A stretch of 64,000 bases of DNA from Phycisphaerales bacterium UBA1845. Its GTDB lineage: Bacteria > Planctomycetota > Phycisphaerae > UBA1845. The translations under genes were made by a program, and so were the position numbers. Below, one piece after another: positions 37,133 through 47,370 of the stretch (positions within the stretch are counted from its first letter, which is position 1; every line of letters begins with the position of its first letter). The notes beneath the pieces are model-generated. The model was not told where the DNA came from, ran no database searches, and saw only the letters and a program-made list of their open reading frames with translations. The stretch covers positions 1-64,000 of the forward strand of contig DDIR01000146.1 in the NCBI GenBank assembly GCA_002338715.1, written 5' to 3'.

Positions 37133-37569
37133 ATAGCGAAATATCCATATTATTGATCGAAGACGATGTCGTTGATGTCAAGATCGTCAAGCGTGCGTTT
37201 AAAGAAATCAACATCACCAACCCGTTGCACGTGGTGTCAAACGGCGAGGAAGCGCTGAAGTTTCTAAAGCACGAAGCGCCGTATACAGACCGGATGGACG
37301 CACCCGAACCCGGGCTGATCCTGCTCGATTTGAATATGCCCATCATGGATGGTATTGCATTTCTCGATGCCTACCGCAGCGATCCTGAATTGAAGCATAT
37401 TCCATCGATTGTGCTGACCACGTCGGATGAGGAAAGAGATCGGCGGCAATCGTATGCCATCGGTATTGCTGGTTATATCCTAAAACCGGTCGGGTTTAAT
37501 GAGTTTGTCGATGCGGTCAGGCAGATTGACGGTTATTGGTCGCTTTGTGAATTGCCCGTAGCCGGATAA
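37129..37569 (+). CDS. Single-domain CheY/Rcp1-like response regulator
   Basis: A 146-residue receiver-only protein: ILLIEDDVVDVKIVKRAF, acceptor Asp in LILLDLNMPIMDG, VLTTSDEERD and the lysine in YILKPVGFNEF. The start is GTG 37129, overlapping the kinase stop as GTGA, with AGGAG 11 bases upstream. It is therefore paired with the preceding Cache-kinase. The open frame extends further upstream only as an overlap with the kinase gene. Confidence 0.93.
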   Translation: MNSEISILLIEDDVVDVKIVKRAFKEINITNPLHVVSNGEEALKFLKHEAPYTDRMDAPEPGLILLDLNMPIMDGIAFLDAYRSDPELKHIPSIVLTTSDEERDRRQSYAIGIAGYILKPVGFNEFVDAVRQIDGYWSLCELPVAG

Positions 37570-37637
37570 CAGGCAGGGGCCGGATGGCAGGCGGGTGCTT
37601 TGTCGGCGTCGGAATCTGGGAACAATGAGGTTCTCTT

Positions 37638-40600
37638 ATGATGAACGATGATGTGCATTGCAAGGACAACGACAGCGGCGGATCGATTGAATCGATGGTG
37701 TCGCGTCCAAAGAAATCTAGCGAGAAAGGCGGCGCGGGCGACGGGGCTGCGCGTAAGTCATCCTCGAAGTCGGCCCGGAAAGGGGACCAGAATCAGTCAG
37801 GTGCCACGCCGGGTGCTGCATCTCGGTCCACAACAAAACGAATACCTCCAAGCGAGATGGAGTCAGTCAATCCAGTGAACAAGAAACCTGATGAGTCTGC
37901 TGACGTTTCGGGGGCAACGCCTGACCCCACCGATATCCCTTACCTCGTATGTCTCGGCGCGTCTGCCGGGGGACTCGAAGCCCTGGAGGCATTCTTCACC
38001 GAATTGCCGGCTGACACAGGTGCCGCGTTTGTCACCATCGTCCACCTGTCGCCCGATTTCAAAAGCTTGATGCCTGAGCTCTTGCAGCGACATTCAAATA
38101 TGGAGATCCAAGCCGCGTGCGATGGTATCGTTCCCCGTCCCAATACGATTTACATCATTCCGCCAGGCAAGAACATGGTGTACCGCGACGGTCGCATTTG
38201 CCTGGAAGATCAGGACCGAACGCCGGGGCACGCACTTAATCTTCCGATTGATATCTTCCTCAAGTCGTTGGCTCGGGGCCCTGCCCATCGCATGATCGCC
38301 GTCATCTTGTCCGGTACCGGAAGTGATGGTTCGCGTGGTATCCGAGAATTGAAGGACGCGGGGGGAATCGTTCTGGTACAGGATCCGGAATCGGCAAAAT
38401 TCGATGGCATGCCTCGCAGCGCATTGGATTCGGGGGTCGTCGATGCGACTGCCGATCCCAAGCAACTCGCACGCAAGGTCGCGAGCATTGTTGACAAGGT
38501 GCCCGATTATACCGCAAGCATCGAAATTGAAGACGAGCATGCCGTTGCAGACGATATGGCCGGCGTACTCGATGTACTGCGTGCACACTTCAAACTCGAC
38601 CTGAGCTATCTGCGACCGTCCATGTTGCATCGACGCGTTCGCCGGCGCATGGCGTTGCTGGGGATCTCTGCGGTCGCCAGTTATGTTGAGAAACTTAAGG
38701 CGGATGTCGCCGAAGCCCAGGCGCTGCGCCAGGATACGTTCATCGGCGTTACTGGTTTCTTTCGAGACAAAGAGGCGTTCGCACGTTTGCAGCGACACCT
38801 CGCGACCGAGATGCTGCCGCGTGCAATCGAAGGGCAGTTTCGCATATGGGTCCCTGCGTGCGCTACTGGCGAAGAAGTCTATTCGTTGGCGATTCTAGCG
38901 CTCGAAGCCATGGAAGCCGCGGGCATCAAACGCGAACTCAAAATCTTTGCGACAGACATCGACGAAGAATCATTGGCCCGTGCCAGCAAGGCGACATATC
39001 CGACAGCCGGTATCGCCGAAATCGGTCCCGTTCGACTCTCCAAATACTTCATCCACAATGGCGACACGGTGACGATCAAGCCGGCAATCCGCGAACTGGT
39101 TATCTGCGCGCAGCACAATCTGGTGACGGATCCCCCGTTTACAAAGATTGACCTGGTCAGTTGCCGGAACTTCCTGATCTATCTTGAGCAACCCGCCCAG
39201 GAAAGTGTGTTGGCGTCCTTGCACTTTGCGCTGAAAACTGGCGGGACCGTATTCCTTGGGTCGGCTGAAGCGATGGGCCGGCTGGGGTCTGAATTTGAAG
39301 TTGTGGATTCCAAATTCAAACTATTCCGCAAGACCCGGAGCGCCATTCTGCCGTCGATGCGGCGGCGGGCTGGACTGCGCGATCCGGTGGTTACGGCAAC
39401 GCGTTCGGGCATGATTCCCAATGACCGCGACCGCGATGCATCGATTCGCCAGTTACTCGACACGGTCATCGAAAAGGACGGGAAATCTGCGGCAGTGGTG
39501 GGGCTCGATGGAAACGTCATTGAAATCCTGGGCGATCCGCTTGGAATCTTCCAGGTTCCCAAAGGGAAAATCACGACGGACATCATGCGCATGGTCAGTG
39601 ACGATGTGACCGCCGCGCTGACCACCGGAATTCAACGATTGCGCCGCGAGGGGAATGATGTTCAATATGCCATACGCCTGAATGGTCCGTCACCCAGGCA
39701 TGTTACGATCAAACTGCTGCGACTCCCGGCGATCAATAGTGTTCCGGAACGAATCGTTATCATCATTGAACCCAGCCCCAGCCGTGAAATTGCGAGCACG
39801 CCCGATCAGGCATCGCTCGACAAGGACACGACGATCCGGATGAACGAGCTCCAGTTGGAGCTACAGCAAACGCGGGAAAGTCTGCAGGCGACGATTGAAG
39901 AATTGCAGTCCTCCAACGAGGAGCAGCAATCCACCAACGAGGAATTGGTGGCGTCCAACGAAGAGTTGCAAAGCACCAACGAGGAATTGCAGTCGGTCAA
40001 CGAAGAACTGTACACGATCAACGTTGAATACCAGAGCAAGATTCAGGAACTCGCAGTTCTTGCCGCCGACCTCGACAACCTGCTGCGCAACATTGACATT
40101 GGCACACTGTTCCTGGACACCGAACTGCGCATTCGCAAGTTCACGCCGGCGATCGATCAGATCATCAAGCTTATGGAGCACGATGTCGGCCGATCCATCG
40201 AACACTTCGCCCACAACCTCGGAACCGAATTCCTTTCCGACGTCAGAAACGTAATCAGTTCGGGGAATGCGGTTGAGCGGGAACTGCGCGGTACGCGTGG
40301 CAACTGGCTAATGGTGCGAATACTGCCGTACATGGCCCACTCCGGACAGCAGAGTGGTGTGGTCGTTACATTTATTGATGTCACTGCGATCAAGAATGCG
40401 GAAGAAATGACGCGGATGGCCAACGATCAACTGGCGTTTGCCAATCGCGAGCTTTCCCGCCAGCGCGAAGAGTTGGAAGACCTGTTCTCGATCGTCGCCC
40501 ACGATTTGAAGCGGCCCGTCGCCGCGCTTGATGGTCTGCTCAAGTTGATCAATGCCGAGACCAATGTGCCGGATAGAGAATCAAAGGATGAGGAGATACT

Positions 40601-41555
40601 GTCGAAGGCGTTGGGCGAATGCGGGCGGATGAAGCGCATGCTGGTGGATCTTGCGCACGTCTCCGGATTGACGCGCCGCGAAACGACGAAAGACGAGGTG
40701 GATTTGCAGGCGTGGCTCGATCAGTTGGTGGACCGCTTCCGCGAGGACGCAGAATCCCGAGGCGTTCGCATCAACTGCATTTGCGATGCGGGGCGTGTGC
40801 AGATTGGCAGGGCCTTTCTTGAAGAAGCGTTTGTGAACCTGATAGAAAACGCACTGAAATATGGAACGACGGATAAGAATCCGCGCATCGACATCACCTG
40901 CCTCATCAATGATGGCGCTTTGGAACTCTCCGTGCGGGACAACGGTAAGGGGATTGCTCCGGAGAACCACCAGAAGATTTTTGAACCTTTCAGGAGACTC
41001 GACCCGGATTTGTCGGAAGGCTCCGGCATCGGTCTGGTCGCAGCGCGCCGATTAATTACTCGCTATGGCGGCGTGCTCTCCGTCCAATCTGCATTGGGCG
41101 AAGGAGCGAAATTTATCGCGAGAATTCCAATTGAAGACTTGGAGTCTAGGAAACTAATGGCACCGAAGAAGCCGCGCGTCTTGCTGGTCGAAGATGACAT
41201 GTTGGACGCCAAGACCGTCCAGCGATATTTGGGAGATGATTTCTCGACCACATGTGTAAAGGGGATTGCCGAAGCCGAGTCGCGATTGGGTAGTGAAATT
41301 TTTGACCTGGTTATTCTTGATTTGTCACTGCCTGATGGGCACGGATTCCAACTGGTGCGGCGCATTCGCACCGTCCTTGGTTCACAGGTTCCGATCGTTG
41401 TGGTGACCGGGCAGGGTGAAGGAATCGCGCCCAAATCCATCAGTGCCACAATTGCGGGTTTTCTTTCCAAGGTCGACGTTCAAAGGGAATCGTTGCTCAA
41501 GACGGTAAACATGGCGATTCAGGATTCAGCCAACGGCGGGTCGACGCTCAACTAG
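37638..41555 (+). CDS. CheB-CheR-PAS-histidine kinase-REC fusion
   Basis: A 1305-residue soluble signalling hub. A Ser/Lys-rich disordered N-terminus (about 1-95) leads to a CheB methylesterase (about 100-285; catalytic Ser in [11 protein letters not shown], His in IVHLSPDF, Asp in [11 protein letters not shown]) and a CheR methyltransferase (about 300-570; [41 protein letters not shown]). A heptad coiled coil of repeated STNEEL units (about 735-805) follows, then PAS (about 810-925), HisKA ([14 protein letters not shown]), HATPase ([27 protein letters not shown]) and a C-terminal receiver with the acceptor Asp in [13 protein letters not shown]. It combines methyl addition, methyl removal, phosphorylation and a phospho-receiver in one chain. 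No CheA, CheW or chemoreceptor is present nearby. Confidence 0.93.
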   Translation: MMNDDVHCKDNDSGGSIESMVSRPKKSSEKGGAGDGAARKSSSKSARKGDQNQSGATPGAASRSTTKRIPPSEMESVNPVNKKPDESADVSGATPDPTDIPYLVCLGASAGGLEALEAFFTELPADTGAAFVTIVHLSPDFKSLMPELLQRHSNMEIQAACDGIVPRPNTIYIIPPGKNMVYRDGRICLEDQDRTPGHALNLPIDIFLKSLARGPAHRMIAVILSGTGSDGSRGIRELKDAGGIVLVQDPESAKFDGMPRSALDSGVVDATADPKQLARKVASIVDKVPDYTASIEIEDEHAVADDMAGVLDVLRAHFKLDLSYLRPSMLHRRVRRRMALLGISAVASYVEKLKADVAEAQALRQDTFIGVTGFFRDKEAFARLQRHLATEMLPRAIEGQFRIWVPACATGEEVYSLAILALEAMEAAGIKRELKIFATDIDEESLARASKATYPTAGIAEIGPVRLSKYFIHNGDTVTIKPAIRELVICAQHNLVTDPPFTKIDLVSCRNFLIYLEQPAQESVLASLHFALKTGGTVFLGSAEAMGRLGSEFEVVDSKFKLFRKTRSAILPSMRRRAGLRDPVVTATRSGMIPNDRDRDASIRQLLDTVIEKDGKSAAVVGLDGNVIEILGDPLGIFQVPKGKITTDIMRMVSDDVTAALTTGIQRLRREGNDVQYAIRLNGPSPRHVTIKLLRLPAINSVPERIVIIIEPSPSREIASTPDQASLDKDTTIRMNELQLELQQTRESLQATIEELQSSNEEQQSTNEELVASNEELQSTNEELQSVNEELYTINVEYQSKIQELAVLAADLDNLLRNIDIGTLFLDTELRIRKFTPAIDQIIKLMEHDVGRSIEHFAHNLGTEFLSDVRNVISSGNAVERELRGTRGNWLMVRILPYMAHSGQQSGVVVTFIDVTAIKNAEEMTRMANDQLAFANRELSRQREELEDLFSIVAHDLKRPVAALDGLLKLINAETNVPDRESKDEEILSKALGECGRMKRMLVDLAHVSGLTRRETTKDEVDLQAWLDQLVDRFREDAESRGVRINCICDAGRVQIGRAFLEEAFVNLIENALKYGTTDKNPRIDITCLINDGALELSVRDNGKGIAPENHQKIFEPFRRLDPDLSEGSGIGLVAARRLITRYGGVLSVQSALGEGAKFIARIPIEDLESRKLMAPKKPRVLLVEDDMLDAKTVQRYLGDDFSTTCVKGIAEAESRLGSEIFDLVILDLSLPDGHGFQLVRRIRTVLGSQVPIVVVTGQGEGIAPKSISATIAGFLSKVDVQRESLLKTVNMAIQDSANGGSTLN

Positions 41556-41638
41556 AGTTCCGGTTCAGTCGGCTTGAATGGGTCAATTCATGTTGGCGTT
41601 GCAAGCACTGCCTTTCGATGAAGTAAAGGGACGCAACG

Positions 41639-42091
41639 ATGAATAGACAGTTGAGAATATTGCTCGCCGACGATGACGAGTCGTTCACGCTGCTGGTGAA
41701 GCGTGCGGTTCATGATCAGCCGGAAGTCGCTTCGCAGTGCGAATTGCATTGCGTGCGCGATGGCACTGAGGCTGTGGACTATGTGCTCGGGCGCGGGCGT
41801 TTTGAGAACCGCGAGCAGTATCCTTCGCCGGACCTGGTCCTGCTCGATCAGCGCATGCGCGAGATGGATGGGTCCGAAGCGCTGCTCGAAATTCGAAAAA
41901 GCAAATCAAACCGAACGCTGCCCATCTGTATTTACAGCACCTCAAGTCAGCAAAAACTTCACGAGTTGTGCTATTCAAACGGCGCCGCATTCTGCATCGC
42001 AAAACCATTGGACTATGAGATTCTCGGCAAGAAACTTCGACTGATTGTCGAGTTTGCCAGGTCTGTCCTGGAACTGCCCAGAAAGAATTAA
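41639..42091 (+). CDS. Single-domain CheY/Rcp1-like response regulator
   Basis: A 150-residue stand-alone receiver: ILLADDDESFTLLVKRAV, acceptor Asp in LVLLDQRMREMDG, ICIYSTSSQQ and the lysine in FCIAKPLDYEI. AAGGG lies about 8 bases before the ATG. It is 83 bases after the CheB-CheR-kinase and probably accepts phosphate from it in addition to that protein's own receiver. Confidence 0.92.
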   Translation: MNRQLRILLADDDESFTLLVKRAVHDQPEVASQCELHCVRDGTEAVDYVLGRGRFENREQYPSPDLVLLDQRMREMDGSEALLEIRKSKSNRTLPICIYSTSSQQKLHELCYSNGAAFCIAKPLDYEILGKKLRLIVEFARSVLELPRKN

Positions 42092-42690
42092 ATTGATCAT
42101 TCGCTTGCTCGCTTGAATCTCGCCCGCCATGATCGATTCGTCGACGAGAACGCCCGACGGGGCGCCCGAGATCGACACATTCGATCAACATCCGCAGTTG
42201 GCAGCCCGCTACCCGTGATAAAGTTCCCTAATTCTGATCTTGTCGGGCGTATTTCTCGCCCTGGATCGCAAGTCCGTGTCAACTTGTGGATACCGGTGGA
42301 CTATCCCCGGTTGAAGGTCTGCGATCGAGCGGGCCAATTGGCGATTCAAACCGACGCTCTGCTGCCTTAACCTGCTGCTTTCAATCGGGTTAAGCACGTT
42401 TGCGCCCGTCGTCGCCAACTGACTCGACTTATCGGTCCTTCCTCGTGCAGTCGGGCTTGCGACTCCGATTCGGTGTCGTCGTTTGCTATACTGGCCCACT
42501 GTGCAACTTGTCGTATGCCGTACGCAATGTCGGCGTATGTGAGTCTCTCAGGCAATTTCGAAATCTGACAGGTTAAGCATTCAGCCGGCGCAGGTCGGCG
42601 AGGTCGCTTGGCTCGCGGCGTAGGTGATCGTGTCCCATGCGTGGACGCGGTCAAGGTGCAGCGGGTTTGTTTTCAAGAGGAGAAGGAAGA
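42092..42690 (+). other. Intergenic region before the giant FG-GAP gene
   Basis: About 600 bases with no supportable gene. A hairpin GGGCG/CGCCC lies at about 42243-42259. An extended -10 element is listed separately. The short frames on both strands match nothing recognised. Confidence 0.5.
42484..42492 (+). promoter_or_regulatory. Possible extended -10 promoter element
   Basis: TGCTATACT has the extended -10 form TGN-TATACT. No good -35 hexamer is seen at 17 bases. It would give a leader of about 190 bases for the FG-GAP protein gene. Confidence 0.3.
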
Positions 42691-45600
42691 ATGGCTGGTT
42701 GGCGAGTTTTCGTGATGGGCTTTTCGGTTTTGCTGGTCTTGTGCTGCCAAGGCACTTCGCTCGCCGCCGACTGCAATGGCAATGCCATCCCCGATACCAC
42801 GGACATCAGCGGTGGAACCAGTTTCGACTGCAACACCAACGGCATTCCCGATGAATGCGATCTCGTTCAAATCGTCCAGGAAGAGAAGGTCACATCCGAT
42901 GCACCGTCTGGCTTCGGATTCTTCGGCCGCTCGGTGGCGATCCAGGGCGACATCGCAGCCGTCGGTGCAACTGGTGACGACGAAGCTTGCGGTGGCTCTG
43001 TGATGTGCAATGCCGGCGCGGTTCACGTTTATGAACGCGATGGCGCAAGCTGGAGTCAACAAGCCAAAATTCTCGCATCCGACGGCGCTTCCAACGACAG
43101 TTTCGGAACCAGCATTTCGCTGAGCGGAGACACGCTCATCGTTGGCTCGGCTGGCGACGACGACATGGGCGGTCAATCCGGTTCAGCCTATGTCTACACA
43201 CGCAGCGGTGGCGTCTGGACCGAGCAGGCGAAACTCACTGCCGATGACGGAGCCGCGAATGACTATTTCGGGGCGAGCGTGTCCATTGACGGCGACACTG
43301 CAGTCGTCGGTGCGTATTTCGACGATGACGATGGAGATGCGTCGGGGTCGGCGTATGTGTTCACGCGCACGGGCGGCATCTGGACACAGCAAGGAAAACT
43401 TACCGCGGACGATGCCGCCGGCGGCGATGAATTCGGATTGACGGTTTCGGTTTACGGCGACACAGCCGTCGTCGGCGCACATAGAGATGATGATGCCGGT
43501 CCAGAATCGGGCTCGGCGTATGTGTTCACGCGTACCGGTGGCGTTTGGACGCAGCAACAAAAACTCACGTCGGACGACGCGTCTGCCGGTGACGAGTTTG
43601 GACTTTCCGTGTCGATACGGGAAAACACAATCGCGGTTGGCGCCCACCACGATGATGTTGCGTGCGCTGCTTGCAATTCGGGCTCAGCGTACGTGTTTGT
43701 GAACACCGGTGGTGTGTGGTCGCAAGAGGATAAACTCATTCCCCCAGACGCTGCCGCCGACGATGAGTTCGGCTATACCATCGCCGTCAATGGCGACACC
43801 GTGATTGTCGGCGCACGCCTTGATGATGACCCCAGTGCTGACAGCGGTTCGGCGTATGTCTTCGCGCGGAGTGGCGGTGCCTGGACTTTGTACGAAAAAA
43901 TCTCCGGAAACGACACCGGCGGCACGGACACGTTTGGCCAATCGGTTGCACTCGATGGCGACAGGGCGATTGTTGGCGCGGTTGGCGACAACGTCGGCTT
44001 CCCGATTTCCGGTTCGGCGTACATTTTCGATTTGGCCGCGAAGGACTGCAATGGCAATAGCATCCCTGACGAGTGCGAAGCCGACTGCAACGGCAACGGC
44101 GTCGCGGACGATTGTGAAATCGCGGCGGGCAGCGGTTTTGATTGTGATCTCAATGGCGTGCTCGACTCGTGCGACATCGCGTTGGGTAGCGCGACTGATT
44201 GCAACCTGAATGATATCCCTGATGTTTGCGACATCGAAACGCTCGCCAGTTACGACTGCAACGGCGACGACATCCCCGACGAATGCGAATTGGCCGGCGG
44301 TTCGAGCAGCGATTGCAACATGAACGATATACCGGATTCATGCGACGTTGAGCCCGCGTTCGATTTGGATAAGTTGCTCGCCAGTGATGGTGATATGTCG
44401 GATATCTTGGGTGCGGACGTGGCCATCGACGGCGACACGGTCGTGGTCGGTGCGTCATTGGACGATGACGGCGGCGTGCTCTCCAAAGGATCGGCCTACG
44501 TTTATGTGCGCACGGGTTCCGGCTGGCTTGAACAGGCAAAACTGACCGCATCAGATGGGGCGACCGGCGACTACTTCGGAACGTCTGTGGCCATCGACGG
44601 CGAAACGATCGTCGTAGGTGCTTACGATGATGACGATACGATTGTCAATTCGGGATCGGCCTACGTGTTTGTGAGGGACGGGGACATTTGGTCGGAGCAA
44701 GCCAAACTCAACGCATCCGACCCTGCGTTTCAATCGTATCTCGGATTCGACGTTGCGGTTGATGGCGACACCGCTTTGGTTGGTGCGCGGGGCAGCAGCA
44801 TGGGGGCCAACCCCAACGGGGCTGCGTATGTTTTTGTGCGAAGTGGAACCGTATGGACACAGCAGCAGAAACTCTTTGCAACCGACGGCGGGTCGGAAGA
44901 TCAGTTTGGCGTGACCGTGTCGTTGAGTGGTGACACCGCGATTGTTGGAGCACCCATGGACGACGACTTTGGGGCCAACACCGGTTCGGCCTATGTGTTC
45001 ACGCGGACAGCCGGCGTTTGGACACAGGAAGCCAAGATTTTTGGAAGCCAAACGGACAACGGCGACCGCTTCGGTGCCGCAGTTGCAGTTGACGGTGATA
45101 CCGCAGTCGTCGGTGCGTACAACGATGAGACGTACCCAGGCGGCGGCATTGTTGTGAACAACGGTGCCGCGTATGTGTTTTATCGCGAGGGCGGGGTGTG
45201 GGCTGAACAGGACCGCCTCACGACGGAGACTTTGAATTACGGCGATTTGTTTGGTCAGTCGGTGGCTGTTGATGGTGACACCGTCATTGTTGGTGCCCGT
45301 AACGACGATCATGCCTGCCCAGGTGACATTGGTTGTAACTCTGGTGCCGCCTATGTCTTCGTTCGCACGGCAAACGATTGGATCATGCGGTCCAAGCTGG
45401 GGGTTGGCCTGTCTTCGGCGAACGATCAATTCGGATTCAGCGTTTCAATTTCGGGCGATACGGCTGCCATCAGTGCAAATCTGGACGATGAAGTCGCTGA
45501 AAACGCGGGGGCCGCCTATGTGTTCGATTTGCAGAACTCAGCCGACTGCAACGAAAACGGTGTCCCGGATGAATGCGACCTGGAAACTGGATTCAGCGAC

Positions 45601-47364
45601 GACTGCAACACCAATGCGATTCCGGATGAATGCGAAATCGATTGCAATGCCAACGGTGTTCCCGATGACTGTGACCTTGCGAACCTGACCAGCGATGACT
45701 GCAATGCCGACGGTATCCCCGACGAATGCGGATTCATCCCGGGAACGTATATCGACTGCAACTCGAATGGCCAACCCGACGAATGCGACATCAGCAGCGG
45801 CGGCAGCCCCGATTGCAACACCAACGGCATCCCCGATGAATGCGACTTGAACGGTTGGATCAATCAACAGGCCAAGCTGACGGCTCTCGATCAGATTCAA
45901 TCCGTTTCATTCGGTGAATCGGTCTCGATCAGCGGTGATACTGCCGTCATCGGCACGGGCAACGAGCGCAACGGTCCTTACAACAACGTAGGTGCGATTT
46001 ACATTTTCGAACGCATCGACGGCATTTGGACGCAGATCGTCAGAATCGTTAACCCCGATCCGGCCAATGACGATGCGTTCGGCCAAACGGTCGGTATCTC
46101 CGGTGACACGATCATCGCCAGCTGCCATGGTGATGACAACGAAGGACCGTCGTCGAGTTCCGGTTCGGTGTATATCTTCGTTCGTTCGGGCGGCGTCTGG
46201 ATGCAGCAAGCATTCTTGACGGCTGACGATGCGGGCGGCGGAGATCAGTTTGGTTTTGCGGTGGCGATCGACGGTGACACGGCGCTGGTTGGATCGGTGA
46301 CCGACGATGTTCCCGAGGTCAACGCAGGATCGGCTTACGTTTTTGTACGCAGCGGAGGCGTCTGGACGCAGCAGGCCAAGCTCATCGCTGATGATGCAGG
46401 TGCACAGGAATATTTCGGGCAGGCGGTCGCGCTCGATGGCGATACTGCCGTCATCGGCGCGCCAGAAGGAAACACGAGTCCGGGCAAGGCGTATGTCTTT
46501 GTTCGTTCGGGCGGCGTCTGGACTCAGGAGCAAAAACTTCTCTCCGACGATGCGGCTGACTACGACCAGTTCGGCATTTCGGTGGCAGTTCAGGGCGACA
46601 CAGCCGTCGTCGGAGCGCCATATGATGACGATGACGGCGCGTTTTCCGGTTCGGCGTATGTCTTCGTGCGATCCGGTGGGGCGTGGGCGCAGCAGCAAAA
46701 ACTCACTGCATCCAACGCGATGATTCAGGATCTGTTTGGCCTCTCGGTCGCGGTTCATGGCGACACGGCGTTCATTGCCTCGCCTCGGTCGGATGTCGTT
46801 TGCCCGGCGTGTGATGCAGGGGCCGTCTTCAAGTTTGACCGCTTCGGCGCAACCTGGACCGAAGATCAGATCATTACGGCGGCTGACGCATCCACCAACG
46901 CGCTGGTCGGCATCTCCGTGTCGGTCGACGACAACAACTCGATGATCGTCGGTTCCTATAGTGATAATTCATTCAAGCCGGGCGGGGGAGCGGCGTACGT
47001 TTTTGACTTTCCGTCGGCTGACTGCAACCTGAATGCGATCGCCGATGAGTGCGACATCGCGACATTGTTCAGCCCGGATTGTGACACCAACGGCGTGCCG
47101 GATGAATGCGATCCGGATTGCGATTCAAATTCTATACCGGATGCGTGCGATATCACGATGGGAAGCGGCGCCGACTGCGACGACGATGGCGTGCTCAACG
47201 ATTGCGAAGTCTACGAATTCAGTTTGAGCGACTACGCGGCGTTCATGATCTGCTACACCGATCCGACTCCGCCATGTCTCGCACAGTTTGACATCGCAGA
47301 ACCGTGCGGCGTGATTGACTTAGCCGACTACGATCTGTTCGCCAGCATGTTGAGCGGTCCGTAA
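42691..47364 (+). CDS. Giant secreted FG-GAP repeat protein: three seven-repeat propellers plus calcium-loop linkers
   Basis: The ATG at 42691 follows a purine-rich AGAGGAGAAGGAAGA and starts a signal peptide (GFSVLLVLCCQGTSLAA), giving 1557 residues; the frame extends 18 codons upstream. I count 21 FG-GAP repeats of about 52-58 residues. A typical one reads DxFGxSVSIDGDTAVVGA, then SGSAYVFTRTGGVWTQQ. They fall in three blocks of exactly seven (codons within about 42880-44030, 44360-45530 and 45860-47015), consistent with three seven-bladed beta-propellers. Between blocks lie runs of DCNGNxIPDECD-type motifs resembling thrombospondin type 3 calcium loops. The C-terminus ends in the cysteine-containing dockerin-like module. 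It is probably a surface adhesion or binding protein; no enzyme motif is present. Confidence 0.95.
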   Translation: MAGWRVFVMGFSVLLVLCCQGTSLAADCNGNAIPDTTDISGGTSFDCNTNGIPDECDLVQIVQEEKVTSDAPSGFGFFGRSVAIQGDIAAVGATGDDEACGGSVMCNAGAVHVYERDGASWSQQAKILASDGASNDSFGTSISLSGDTLIVGSAGDDDMGGQSGSAYVYTRSGGVWTEQAKLTADDGAANDYFGASVSIDGDTAVVGAYFDDDDGDASGSAYVFTRTGGIWTQQGKLTADDAAGGDEFGLTVSVYGDTAVVGAHRDDDAGPESGSAYVFTRTGGVWTQQQKLTSDDASAGDEFGLSVSIRENTIAVGAHHDDVACAACNSGSAYVFVNTGGVWSQEDKLIPPDAAADDEFGYTIAVNGDTVIVGARLDDDPSADSGSAYVFARSGGAWTLYEKISGNDTGGTDTFGQSVALDGDRAIVGAVGDNVGFPISGSAYIFDLAAKDCNGNSIPDECEADCNGNGVADDCEIAAGSGFDCDLNGVLDSCDIALGSATDCNLNDIPDVCDIETLASYDCNGDDIPDECELAGGSSSDCNMNDIPDSCDVEPAFDLDKLLASDGDMSDILGADVAIDGDTVVVGASLDDDGGVLSKGSAYVYVRTGSGWLEQAKLTASDGATGDYFGTSVAIDGETIVVGAYDDDDTIVNSGSAYVFVRDGDIWSEQAKLNASDPAFQSYLGFDVAVDGDTALVGARGSSMGANPNGAAYVFVRSGTVWTQQQKLFATDGGSEDQFGVTVSLSGDTAIVGAPMDDDFGANTGSAYVFTRTAGVWTQEAKIFGSQTDNGDRFGAAVAVDGDTAVVGAYNDETYPGGGIVVNNGAAYVFYREGGVWAEQDRLTTETLNYGDLFGQSVAVDGDTVIVGARNDDHACPGDIGCNSGAAYVFVRTANDWIMRSKLGVGLSSANDQFGFSVSISGDTAAISANLDDEVAENAGAAYVFDLQNSADCNENGVPDECDLETGFSDDCNTNAIPDECEIDCNANGVPDDCDLANLTSDDCNADGIPDECGFIPGTYIDCNSNGQPDECDISSGGSPDCNTNGIPDECDLNGWINQQAKLTALDQIQSVSFGESVSISGDTAVIGTGNERNGPYNNVGAIYIFERIDGIWTQIVRIVNPDPANDDAFGQTVGISGDTIIASCHGDDNEGPSSSSGSVYIFVRSGGVWMQQAFLTADDAGGGDQFGFAVAIDGDTALVGSVTDDVPEVNAGSAYVFVRSGGVWTQQAKLIADDAGAQEYFGQAVALDGDTAVIGAPEGNTSPGKAYVFVRSGGVWTQEQKLLSDDAADYDQFGISVAVQGDTAVVGAPYDDDDGAFSGSAYVFVRSGGAWAQQQKLTASNAMIQDLFGLSVAVHGDTAFIASPRSDVVCPACDAGAVFKFDRFGATWTEDQIITAADASTNALVGISVSVDDNNSMIVGSYSDNSFKPGGGAAYVFDFPSADCNLNAIADECDIATLFSPDCDTNGVPDECDPDCDSNSIPDACDITMGSGADCDDDGVLNDCEVYEFSLSDYAAFMICYTDPTPPCLAQFDIAEPCGVIDLADYDLFASMLSGP

Positions 47365-47370
47365 GACGCG

